Origin: Phocaeicola_A sp036804505
Lineage (GTDB): Bacteria > Bacteroidota > Bacteroidia > Bacteroidales > Bacteroidaceae
DNA length: 64,000 nt
Assembly (NCBI GenBank): GCA_036804505.1
Contig: DAIRSI010000024.1
Location: forward strand, 1 to 64,000
Direction: 5' to 3'
The notes beneath the pieces were generated by a model that worked only from the letters and a program-made list of their open reading frames with translations, ran no database searches and had not been told where the DNA came from. How positions within the stretch are numbered: position 1 is the stretch's first letter; every line of letters begins with the position of its first letter. This document shows, in pieces, positions 52,925-61,540 of the stretch. The translations under genes and the position numbers were made by a program.

Positions 52925-53440
52925 ATGGGTATAGCTTTACATCAAATAGTTTTTTTCGTAGCGGCGATACTTATTATCGTCTGCTCCATTCTGACGGTGA
53001 CCACCAAGCATCTGCTCCGTTCGGCCACGTATCTTCTGATTGTGCTTTTCAGCACGGCAATGCTCTATTTCCTGCTTGATTATACGTTTCTGGGTGCCGC
53101 TCAGATCATTGTCTATGCGGGAGGCATCGTGGTGCTCTATGTCTTTTCCATTTTCCTCACCCGCTCCAACAAGAGCCTGTATGCTTTTGCCGACAAAGGC
53201 AAGCTGGCATCGGCGGCAGTTGCAGCCATTGCGGGAGGTGTCATCCTTCTGATGTGTATCCTCAGTCACAGTTTTGCGCTTCAAGTGGCGCCTACGGCCG
53301 ACAATGAGGTCACGATGGACATCATCGGTCAAGCCCTTACGGGAACCGGGAAATATCAGTATCTGCTGCCGTTCGAGGCTGTCAGCATTTTGCTGCTGGC
53401 ATGTATTGTAGGCGGCATAGTCATAGCACGTAAAAAATAA
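52925..53440 (+). CDS. nuoJ: complex I membrane subunit NuoJ
   Basis: A 171-residue membrane protein with five hydrophobic helices. FLGAAQIIVYAGGIVVLYVFSIFLT is the characteristic helix 3 with its pi-bulge region. It is 6 bases after nuoI and 6 before nuoK. Confidence 0.93.
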   Translation: MGIALHQIVFFVAAILIIVCSILTVTTKHLLRSATYLLIVLFSTAMLYFLLDYTFLGAAQIIVYAGGIVVLYVFSIFLTRSNKSLYAFADKGKLASAAVAAIAGGVILLMCILSHSFALQVAPTADNEVTMDIIGQALTGTGKYQYLLPFEAVSILLLACIVGGIVIARKK

Positions 53441-53446
53441 AGGGAT

Positions 53447-53758
53447 ATGGAAATACAGTTGGAATATTATCTGATAGTCAGCACAGTGATGCTGATAGCG
53501 GGAATCTACGGATTCCTTGTACGCAAGAATCTTCTGGCCATGCTCATTTCGATTGAACTGGTTCTGAATGCCACCGACATCAACTTCGCGGCGTTCAACA
53601 GATTTCTGTATCCGGATCATCTGGAAGGGCATTTCTTCACCCTCTTCGGCATTGCCATTGCAGCAGCCGAAACGGCGGTAGCCATAGCGATCATTATCAA
53701 TATTTATCGGAATATGCGCAGTATCGAGACGAAAGATATTGAGGATATGAAACATTAA
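53447..53758 (+). CDS. nuoK: complex I membrane subunit NuoK
   Basis: A 103-residue protein with three helices. NLLAMLISIELVLNATDINFAAF and FTLFGIAIAAAETAVAIAIIINIYR carry the two membrane Glu residues used in proton transfer. It lies between nuoJ and nuoL. Confidence 0.94.
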   Translation: MEIQLEYYLIVSTVMLIAGIYGFLVRKNLLAMLISIELVLNATDINFAAFNRFLYPDHLEGHFFTLFGIAIAAAETAVAIAIIINIYRNMRSIETKDIEDMKH

Positions 53759-53770
53759 AAGAAGTAGAAT

Positions 53771-55693
53771 ATGGAATATACGATATTTATAGTTCTGTTG
53801 CCGATGCTGATGTTCCTGTTTCTGGGACTTGCCGGCAATAAGCTCAAGCCCATCACGGCAGGTATCCTCGGATGCACTTCGCTTGCGGCGGTTACGGTAT
53901 TGTCCTACGCCACCGCGTGGCAGTATTTCACGATGCCCCGTACGGCAGGAGGAGCGTATGGCGCCATTACCGTTTTCAATGTGCAGTGGCTGCATTTCAC
54001 GGAATCGCTTCACATAGACCTGGGCATTCTGCTCGATCCTATTTCCGTGATGATGCTGGTGGTCATCTCCACCGTTTCGTTCATGGTTCACATCTACAGC
54101 CTTGGCTACATGCACGGCGAGAAAGGATTCCAGAGATACTACGCCTTTCTGTCGCTCTTCACCATGTCCATGCTGGGATTGGTGGTAGCCACCAACATTT
54201 TCCAGATGTACCTCTTCTGGGAACTTGTGGGCGTTTCGTCCTATTTGCTTATCGGATTCTATTACCAGCGCCCTGCGTCGGTATCCGCAAGTAAAAAGGC
54301 ATTCATCGTCACCCGTTTTGCCGATTTGGGCTTCCTCATCGGTATCCTGATATTCGGATATTACGAAGGCACGTTTGATTTTGCCTCGGTGGGTGCCGGA
54401 ACCGGTTTTGCCGGAGTTGACATCATGGGGGCGGGCAGAGTGATGCTGCCTTTGGCTTTAGGGCTGATGTTCATCGGCGGTGCCGGCAAGAGTGCCATGT
54501 TCCCGTTGCACATCTGGCTTCCGGATGCCATGGAAGGACCAACTCCCGTATCGGCATTGATTCATGCGGCCACGATGGTCGTTGCCGGAGTCTATCTGGT
54601 AGCGCGCATGTTCCCGCTTTTCATCGTTTATGCACCTAATGTTCTTCATATAGTTGCCTATGTGGGCGTGTTCACCGCTTTCTTTGCCGCGAGCATAGCC
54701 TGCGTGCAAACCGATATCAAGCGTGTGCTTGCCTTCTCCACCATTTCGCAGATTGCGTTCATGATGGTGGCGGTAGGTGTCTGCACCCCCGACGGCATCG
54801 GTACCGAAGCCTTCAATGAAGCGGGAGGTCTGGGCTTCATGGCTTCCATGTTCCACCTCTTCACGCATGCCATGTTCAAGGCCTGCCTCTTCCTTTGCGC
54901 GGGTGCCATCATCCACACCATCGGAAGCAACGAGATGACTCTCATGGGAGGTCTCCGCAAGTACATGCCCATCACGCACATCGCCTTCCTCATCTGTTGC
55001 TTGTCCATTTCGGGAATCTTTCCCTTGTCGGGCTTCTTCAGCAAGGACGAAATCTTGAGCGCATGCTTCCATTTCAGTCCTGCCATCGGATGGATGATGA
55101 CTCTCATTGCCGGCATGACGGCGTTCTATATGTTCCGCCTTTACTACGGCATCTTCTGGGGCAAGGAAGCTCAGCACGAGCACACTCCGCATGAGGCTCC
55201 CGCTACCATGACGGTGCCCCTCATCATACTCAGCACGATTACCGTCTTTGCTGGGTTCATCCCCTTCGGGCATTTCGTGAGTGCCGACGGTACCGCCTTC
55301 ACTTCCCATATCGAGATGAGCACAGCCGTCATCAGTCTTACGGTCGCTGTGGTTTCCATTGCGATTGCAACCTTCATGTACAGAAAGGACAAACAGCCCC
55401 TTGCCGATGCTTTGGAAAAGGACTGCAAGGGACTGCACACAGCGGCCTACCACCGTTTCTATATCGATGAAATATATCAGTTTGTCACGCACCGCATCAT
55501 CTTCGGATGCATTTCGCGCCCGATAGCTTGGTTCGACCGCAATGTGGTGGATGGCTTCTTCAACTTCCTTGCATGGAGCACTCAGGAATGTTCCTGGAGC
55601 ATACAAGGATTCCAAAGCGGCCGCGTGCAGCAATATACGTATGTTTTCTTAGTGGGTGCTTTGGCAATCATCGTCTTTGCGCTGATGTTATAA
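53771..55693 (+). CDS. nuoL: complex I antiporter-like subunit NuoL
   Basis: A 640-residue protein with about 16 membrane helices. Conserved segments include FQMYLFWELVGVSSYLLIGFYYQRP, GKSAMFPLHIWLPDAMEGPTPVSALIHAATMVVAGVYL and the lateral helix near the C terminus. It is the distal proton channel of the membrane arm. The region has high GC, which gives many antisense frames. Confidence 0.95.
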   Translation: MEYTIFIVLLPMLMFLFLGLAGNKLKPITAGILGCTSLAAVTVLSYATAWQYFTMPRTAGGAYGAITVFNVQWLHFTESLHIDLGILLDPISVMMLVVISTVSFMVHIYSLGYMHGEKGFQRYYAFLSLFTMSMLGLVVATNIFQMYLFWELVGVSSYLLIGFYYQRPASVSASKKAFIVTRFADLGFLIGILIFGYYEGTFDFASVGAGTGFAGVDIMGAGRVMLPLALGLMFIGGAGKSAMFPLHIWLPDAMEGPTPVSALIHAATMVVAGVYLVARMFPLFIVYAPNVLHIVAYVGVFTAFFAASIACVQTDIKRVLAFSTISQIAFMMVAVGVCTPDGIGTEAFNEAGGLGFMASMFHLFTHAMFKACLFLCAGAIIHTIGSNEMTLMGGLRKYMPITHIAFLICCLSISGIFPLSGFFSKDEILSACFHFSPAIGWMMTLIAGMTAFYMFRLYYGIFWGKEAQHEHTPHEAPATMTVPLIILSTITVFAGFIPFGHFVSADGTAFTSHIEMSTAVISLTVAVVSIAIATFMYRKDKQPLADALEKDCKGLHTAAYHRFYIDEIYQFVTHRIIFGCISRPIAWFDRNVVDGFFNFLAWSTQECSWSIQGFQSGRVQQYTYVFLVGALAIIVFALML

Positions 55694-55714
55694 TGAAAAA
55701 AACAGAATAAAGAT

Positions 55715-57202
55715 ATGAACTTTCTATTATTATTCGTACTCATTCCCCTGCTCATGCTGCTGGGGTTGTGGCTTGCCAAGGATGGCAGGCAAATACGAGG
55801 GGTGATGGCTGTCGGAGCTTCGGCTTTGCTCGTTACGGCCATTGTCACCACGGTGATGTACATTTCCCGCCGTGCTGCGGGAGACGGTGCCGAGATGCTT
55901 TTCACATCCGACATGATGTGGTATGCACCCCTCAACATCAAGCTTTCCCTTGGAGTGGACGGCATTTCGGTAGCCATGTTGCTGCTTTCGTCCGTCATCG
56001 TCTTCACGGGCACTTTCGTGTCTTGGCAGATGAAGGAGCTTGTGAAGGAATTCTTCCTCTGGTTCACTTTCCTTGCAACCGGAGTGTTCGGATTCTTCAT
56101 TTCGATAGATATCTTCACCATGTTCATGTTCTATGAAGTGGCCCTCATCCCGATGTATCTTTTGATTGGTTATTGGGGAACAGGCAAGAAGGAATATTCC
56201 GCCATGAAGCTCACGCTGATGCTGATGGGTGGTTCCGCCCTGCTTCTGATAGGTATCCTTGCCATCTATTTCGGCAATGGCGCCACCACCATGAATCTGC
56301 TGGAGATTGCGGCCAACAACCATATCCCCGAGAGCGTACAGCGCATATTCTTCCCGCTGCTCTTCACGGGCTTTGCGGTGCTTGGAGCCATGTTCCCGTT
56401 CCATACATGGTCACCCGACGGTCATGCTTCGGCGCCTACGGCAGTGTCCATGCTCCATGCGGGAGTGCTCATGAAACTCGGAGGCTACGGCTGTTTCCGT
56501 GTGGCCATTTACCTCATGCCTCAGGGAGCGCACGAGTGGAACTGGCTGTTCCTTATCCTTGCCACCATCGGAATCGTGTACGGAGCCTTCAGTGCCTGCG
56601 TGCAGACCGACTTGAAATACATCAATGCCTATTCTTCCGTGAGCCATTGCAGCATGGTGCTTTTTGCCATTCTGATGCTCAATCAGACGGCAACTACGGG
56701 AGCCATCCTCCAGATGGTGAGCCACGGATTGATGACAGCCTTGTTCTTCGCCCTCATCGGAATGATTTACGGGCGTACGCATACCCGCGATATCCGTCTG
56801 CTTTCGGGATTGATGCAGATCATGCCGTTCCTTTGCGTCGGTTTTGCCATCGCCGCCCTTGCCAACCTCGGACTTCCGGGACTTAGCGGTTTCGTGGCAG
56901 AGATGAGCATCTTCGTTGGCGCGTTCCAGCATGTGGATACCTTCCACAGGGTTTGCACCATCCTCGCAACCACTTCCATCGTGATAGCGGCGGTCTATAT
57001 GTTGAGGCTTGTGGGCAAGATTGCCTATGGCCGTGTGGAGAACGAACACTACCGCCTTCTTACGGATGCCACTTGGGACGAGCGTCTCGCCGTCATCTGC
57101 CTCATTTTCTGTGTGGCAGGAGTGGGATGTGCACCGTGGTGGCTCAGTGGAATCATCAGTCAGAGCGTGATGCCGGTAGTGAATTTAATGTCAGGAATGT
57201 AA
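55715..57202 (+). CDS. nuoM: complex I antiporter-like subunit NuoM
   Basis: A 495-residue protein with about 14 helices. FMFYEVALIPMYLLIGYWG, PFHTWSPDGHASAPTAVSMLHAGVLMKLGGYG and LGLPGLSGFVAEMSIFVGAF are the conserved channel regions. It is the second proton channel. Confidence 0.95.
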   Translation: MNFLLLFVLIPLLMLLGLWLAKDGRQIRGVMAVGASALLVTAIVTTVMYISRRAAGDGAEMLFTSDMMWYAPLNIKLSLGVDGISVAMLLLSSVIVFTGTFVSWQMKELVKEFFLWFTFLATGVFGFFISIDIFTMFMFYEVALIPMYLLIGYWGTGKKEYSAMKLTLMLMGGSALLLIGILAIYFGNGATTMNLLEIAANNHIPESVQRIFFPLLFTGFAVLGAMFPFHTWSPDGHASAPTAVSMLHAGVLMKLGGYGCFRVAIYLMPQGAHEWNWLFLILATIGIVYGAFSACVQTDLKYINAYSSVSHCSMVLFAILMLNQTATTGAILQMVSHGLMTALFFALIGMIYGRTHTRDIRLLSGLMQIMPFLCVGFAIAALANLGLPGLSGFVAEMSIFVGAFQHVDTFHRVCTILATTSIVIAAVYMLRLVGKIAYGRVENEHYRLLTDATWDERLAVICLIFCVAGVGCAPWWLSGIISQSVMPVVNLMSGM

Positions 57203-57221
57203 AAACTAAAGCAAGAAGAAA

Positions 57222-58646
57222 ATGGATTATACTCAATTCTTAAGTATGAAAGAAGAACTTTCACTCGTAGCGGTGATTCTTCTTGTGTTCTTGTTCGATT
57301 TGATTTTCAGCGAGAAACGGCACGACAAATGGTTTGCCCCCGTAGCCATCGCACTGCTCGCCGTGCACACCCTGTTCACAGCCGTTCCTGCCGATGGATA
57401 TACGATTTTCGGAGGTATGTACTATCACACCTCCATGATGAGCGTGGTGCGCACCATTCTCAATGTGGGTACCCTCATCGTCTTTCTGCAAGCCGAAATC
57501 TGGCTTCGCCGCGAGGATACCTCCTTCAAGCGCGGAGAATTCTACATTCTGATACTCTCCACTCTGCTCGGCATGTACTTCATGATGGGTGCCGGAAACT
57601 TCCTGATGTTCTACGTCGGTCTCGAAACGGCTTCACTGCCTATCGTAGCCCTTGCCGCTTTCGACAAGTTCCGTGCGCAAAGTGCCGAAGCCGGTGCCAA
57701 ATATGTGCTCACGGCCATGTTCTCTTCGGGATTGCTCCTCTTCGGACTTTCCATGATTTACGGCGCTGTGGGGACACTCTATTTCGATGATATCAGCAGC
57801 AAGATTACTGCCGAACCCATGATTATCGCCGGCCTCGTATTCTTCATCTCCGGCATCGGATTCAAGATATCCCTCGTTCCGTTCCATTTGTGGACGGCCG
57901 ATGTATATCAAGGTGCGCCCACGTGCGTCACTTCCTATCTGAGCGTCATTTCCAAGGGTGCGGCATCCTTTGCCATGCTCCTCATTCTGATGAAGAGCTT
58001 CCAGCCCCTTGCCATGTACTGGCAGCACATACTGGTGTGGATTATCATCGCCACCATCACCCTGGCCAACCTCTTTGCCATCCGTCAGGAGAATCTGAAG
58101 CGCTTCATGGCCTTCAGTTCCATCTCCCAAGCCGGATACATCGTGCTGGGAGTGCTGGGTGACAATGCCTTGAGCATGACTTCACTCGTTTATTACATTC
58201 TGGTATATATTGCAGCCAATCTCGCCGTTTTCGGCATCATCAACGTGGTGGAGCAGAAGAGCGGCAAGGTGGACATCAGTGATTACGACGGCCTCTACAA
58301 GGTGAATCCCAAACTGGCTTTCCTCATGACGCTGTCGTTGTTCTCCTTGGCGGGCATCCCTCCGTTTGCCGGATTCTTCAGCAAGTTCTTCATCTTTGCC
58401 GGAGCGTTCAAGGCAGGATTTTGGCTGGTCGTGTTCATCGCTTTGATCAATACCATCGTGTCCCTGTACTACTATCTGCTCATCGTGAAAGCCATGTACA
58501 TCAAGGACAGCGAGCACCCCATTGCACACTTCAAGAGTGACGGCTATACCAAGGTGAGCCTTGTCATCTGCATGGCGGGAGTCATCGGTCTGGGACTGGT
58601 GAGCATGGTCTATGATGCCATCAATCTCTTCAGTTACGGATTCTGA
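57222..58646 (+). CDS. nuoN: complex I antiporter-like subunit NuoN
   Basis: A 474-residue protein with about 14 helices. MFYVGLETASLPIVALAAFD, GIGFKISLVPFHLWTADVYQGAPTCVTSYLSVISKGAASFAMLL and SLAGIPPFAGFFSKFFIFAGAF are conserved. It is the last nuo gene. The following radical SAM gene starts in the stop codon (TGATG). Confidence 0.95.
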   Translation: MDYTQFLSMKEELSLVAVILLVFLFDLIFSEKRHDKWFAPVAIALLAVHTLFTAVPADGYTIFGGMYYHTSMMSVVRTILNVGTLIVFLQAEIWLRREDTSFKRGEFYILILSTLLGMYFMMGAGNFLMFYVGLETASLPIVALAAFDKFRAQSAEAGAKYVLTAMFSSGLLLFGLSMIYGAVGTLYFDDISSKITAEPMIIAGLVFFISGIGFKISLVPFHLWTADVYQGAPTCVTSYLSVISKGAASFAMLLILMKSFQPLAMYWQHILVWIIIATITLANLFAIRQENLKRFMAFSSISQAGYIVLGVLGDNALSMTSLVYYILVYIAANLAVFGIINVVEQKSGKVDISDYDGLYKVNPKLAFLMTLSLFSLAGIPPFAGFFSKFFIFAGAFKAGFWLVVFIALINTIVSLYYYLLIVKAMYIKDSEHPIAHFKSDGYTKVSLVICMAGVIGLGLVSMVYDAINLFSYGF

Positions 58647-59596
58647 TGCCGATGGAAGAGGTTTTGCCATATCATGATTTCTCCAGCTACATGAAGGAGG
58701 TTTTTCCGGACTTCAAAGTCCAGAAAATCTCCATCGATGCAGGATTCACCTGCCCCAACCGCGACGGCAACAAGGGCAGGGGAGGATGCACCTATTGCAA
58801 CAACCTCACCTTCAATCCCGCTTATTGCCATGAGCAGAAATCCGTGGCGGAACAGTTGGAAGAAGGCAAACGCTTCTTTGCACGCAAGTATCCCGAAATG
58901 AAATATCTGGCTTATTTCCAAGCCTATACCAATACCTATGGAGAGCTGCAGCACCTCATGGAACTCTACGAAGAAGCCTTGGCACAGAAAGATGTGGTGG
59001 GGCTTGTGGTGGGCACCCGTCCCGATTGCATGCCCGATGCCTTGCTCGATTATTTCGAGGAACTTTCCCGCCGCACCTATGTGGAAGTGGAATACGGCAT
59101 CGAGAGTGCCAATGACGATACCCTTCACCGCATCAACCGCGGGCATGACTTTGCAGATTCCGTGGATGCCGTGAAGCGCACTGCCGGGCGCGGAATAAAC
59201 ACCGGCGCCCATATCATCCTCGGCTTTCCGGGGGAAGAGCACGATGAACTTATGCGGCAGGCATCCCTCATCAGCGGACTTCCGCTTACCACCCTGAAGC
59301 TCCATCAACTGCAGATTATCCGCGGCACACGCATGGCGCGCCAGTACGAGCGTCATCCCGAGGCATTCCACCTTTACAGTGCCGACGAGTACATCGACCT
59401 TGCCATCGACTACATAGAGCACCTCCGTCCCGAAATCGTGGTGGAGCGTTTCGTGTCGCAATCACCCAAAGACTTGCTCGTGGCACCCGATTGGGGCTTG
59501 AAAAACCATGAATTCACCGCCAAAGTGAGGAAGAGGATGAAGGAACGCGGTTCTTTCCAAGGCAAAGCTTTGGGGGAAGAAAGCAAAAGCATATAA
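58646..59596 (+). CDS. YhcC-type (TIGR01212-like) radical SAM protein
   Basis: A 316-residue radical SAM protein. The cluster motif is the wide Cys36-x11-Cys48-x2-Cys51 (TCPNRDGNKGRGGCTYC), the YhcC/TIGR01212 pattern. FQAYTNTYG, VEYGIESANDDTLHRINRGHDFADS and GAHIILGFPGEE also fit. Its substrate is not known to me. It starts within the nuoN stop codon, so it is probably translated with the nuo operon. A Met two codons later is possible. Confidence 0.88.
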   Translation: MPMEEVLPYHDFSSYMKEVFPDFKVQKISIDAGFTCPNRDGNKGRGGCTYCNNLTFNPAYCHEQKSVAEQLEEGKRFFARKYPEMKYLAYFQAYTNTYGELQHLMELYEEALAQKDVVGLVVGTRPDCMPDALLDYFEELSRRTYVEVEYGIESANDDTLHRINRGHDFADSVDAVKRTAGRGINTGAHIILGFPGEEHDELMRQASLISGLPLTTLKLHQLQIIRGTRMARQYERHPEAFHLYSADEYIDLAIDYIEHLRPEIVVERFVSQSPKDLLVAPDWGLKNHEFTAKVRKRMKERGSFQGKALGEESKSI

Positions 59597-59619
59597 AAAC
59601 GATAACGATGTTTCTACAT

Positions 59620-59654
59620 TTTGGATTCGTTTTCAAAATTTCTTCCTATCTTTG
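59620..59654 (+). promoter_or_regulatory. promoter of the flavodiiron gene
   Basis: TATCTTTG (59647-59654) is an exact -7 match 29 bases before the start. TTTG (59620-59623) has a slightly long 23-base spacing. Confidence 0.6.
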
Positions 59655-59683
59655 CAATCTGAATCAAAAAAGATGATATAATC

Positions 59684-60859
59684 ATGACAATACTTAAAGG
59701 CAAGGTAAATTATGTAGGCGTGAACGACCGTACGAAAGACCTTTTCGAAAGTCTGTGGCCACTGCCGTATGGAGTTTCTTACAATTCATATCTGATTGAC
59801 GATGACAAGGTTACACTTATCGACACCGTGGACGTGTCCTTCTTTCCCAAATTTCTGAAGAACATTCACGAAGTCATCGGAGACCGCCCCATCGATTACC
59901 TCGTAATCAATCACATGGAGCCCGATCATTCCGGTTCCATCAGTCTCATCAGGAAATATTATCCCAATATAACGATTGTGGGCAACAAGAAAACCCTCGA
60001 AATGGTGAACGGATTCTACGGCGAGCATACTCAGACTCTTGCCGTTTCGGATGGCGCCGAACTCAATATCGGACATCACAAACTCCGTTTCTACCTCACT
60101 CCGATGGTGCACTGGCCCGAAACCATGATGACGTTTGATGAAAACGACCATATCCTCTTCTCCGGCGATGCCTTCGGGTGCTTCGGCGCACTGAACGGTG
60201 CTGTGGTGGACAAGGACATGAACATAGAGCACTATTGGGGCGAAATGATTCGCTACTATTCCAACATCGTGGGCAAGTATGGCTCTCCGGTGCAGAAGGC
60301 ACTGGCAAAGTTGGGTGGCATCGACATCGAAATGATTTGCTCCACGCACGGTCCTGTTTGGACGGAATACATTCCGCAGGTGGTTGCCGAGTACAACCGC
60401 ATGAGCCTTTATGAGGGCGCACGGGGCGTGGTCATCGCTTACGGTTCCATGTACGGACATGCCGAGGAAATGGCCGAAGCCATTGCCGCAGAGCTTGCCG
60501 CACAAGGCGTGAAGAACATCGTGATGCACAATGTGGCGCGCACCGACCATTCCTATATCCTTGCAGACATTTTCCGCTACAAGGGTCTCGTTTTGGGATG
60601 CCCCACCTATAATACACAGCTTTTCCCCGAAATGGACAAGCTCCTCAAGGAGATTGCTTCGCGCGAGGTGAAGAACCGCGTCACGGCTTACTTCGGCACC
60701 TTCAGTTGGGCAGGGCAGGTAGGCAAGAAGATGTGCGAATGGAACGAAAAGATGAAGTTCACGGAGGTTTGTACTCCCGTGGAATGCAAGCAGGGAATCA
60801 CTCCCGAAGTGCTTGAAAACTGCAGTCAACTGGCAAAGGCCGTTGCAGCACAGTTGTAG
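59684..60859 (+). CDS. FprA-family flavodiiron protein
   Basis: A 391-residue protein with an N-terminal metallo-beta-lactamase-like diiron domain. The ligand motif His77-x-Glu79-x-Asp81-His82 (NHMEPDHSG), PMVHWPETMMTF, SGDAFGCFGALNG and CSTHGPVW are the other ligands. The C-terminal flavodoxin domain starts VIAYGSMYGHAEEMAEAIA. It reduces oxygen or nitric oxide, protecting the anaerobe. It has its own promoter and terminator. Confidence 0.92.
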   Translation: MTILKGKVNYVGVNDRTKDLFESLWPLPYGVSYNSYLIDDDKVTLIDTVDVSFFPKFLKNIHEVIGDRPIDYLVINHMEPDHSGSISLIRKYYPNITIVGNKKTLEMVNGFYGEHTQTLAVSDGAELNIGHHKLRFYLTPMVHWPETMMTFDENDHILFSGDAFGCFGALNGAVVDKDMNIEHYWGEMIRYYSNIVGKYGSPVQKALAKLGGIDIEMICSTHGPVWTEYIPQVVAEYNRMSLYEGARGVVIAYGSMYGHAEEMAEAIAAELAAQGVKNIVMHNVARTDHSYILADIFRYKGLVLGCPTYNTQLFPEMDKLLKEIASREVKNRVTAYFGTFSWAGQVGKKMCEWNEKMKFTEVCTPVECKQGITPEVLENCSQLAKAVAAQL

Positions 60860-60887
60860 TTGGATTTACCGCTAGAAACAGATAATG

Positions 60888-60923
60888 AAAGCCGAGGACT
60901 CCGAAGTCTTCGGCTTTGTTTTT
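60888..60923. terminator. terminator of the flavodiiron gene, shared with YciO
   Basis: AAAGCCGAGGACT pairs with AGTCTTCGGCTTT (one G-U wobble) around 4 bases, followed by GTTTTTAT. It abuts the stop of the convergent minus-strand gene. Confidence 0.8.
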
Positions 60924-61536
60924 ATCCCTCGTCGAGCACGCCGATGCCCTGGCGGATAATTTCGGGCACATCCTCCACACAATTCACGATGGTGGAGAAA
61001 TCCGTTCCGCCGATGCCGCCGTCGATAATCATATCCACCACGTCCCCGAATTTCTCCTCCATGAGTTCGGGATTGGTCGTATATTCTATTTCGTCATCGC
61101 CGTCATAGGGCACGGAAGCGGTGAGGATGGGAGCGTCCAGCGTGCGGCAGATTTCCTGCACGATGTTGTTGTCGGGCATGCGGATGCCCACCTCCTTGCG
61201 GTTCTTGTAGATTCTGGGCAGACGGCTTCCTGTGGGCAGGATGAAGGTGAAGGGGCCTGGCAGATTGCGTTTCATCAGTTTGAACACCGTGTTCTCCATG
61301 CGTGCATATTCGGCGATGTTGCCGAGGTCGTAGCAGATGATGGAAAGATTGTTCTTCTTGGGGTCGATGTTCTTGAGTTGGCAGATGCGTTCCACGGCAC
61401 GTTCCTTGAGAGCGTGGCATCCGATGGCATAGCGAGTGTCCGTGGGGTAGATGATTACCCCTCCGTCCTCCAGCAGCGCCTTGATTTCTTCGAGGTCCTG
61501 CGGAGAGTTGTTCTTGTCGTAAAGTTTTTTTATCAT
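60922..61536 (-). CDS. Sua5/YciO/YrdC-family protein
   Basis: A 204-residue protein of the YrdC-like fold. GGVIIYPTDTRYAIGCHAL, QLKNIDPKKNNLSIICYDL and PGPFTFILPTGSRLPRIYKNRKEVGIRMPDN match YciO-type members. The family includes L-threonylcarbamoyladenylate synthase, which starts t6A tRNA modification. YciO-branch activity is less certain. mtaB acts on t6A, but the two genes are distant here. It follows the PIF1-like gene by 4 bases. Confidence 0.85.
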   Translation of the reverse strand: MIKKLYDKNNSPQDLEEIKALLEDGGVIIYPTDTRYAIGCHALKERAVERICQLKNIDPKKNNLSIICYDLGNIAEYARMENTVFKLMKRNLPGPFTFILPTGSRLPRIYKNRKEVGIRMPDNNIVQEICRTLDAPILTASVPYDGDDEIEYTTNPELMEEKFGDVVDMIIDGGIGGTDFSTIVNCVEDVPEIIRQGIGVLDEG

Positions 61537-61540
61537 AGTA

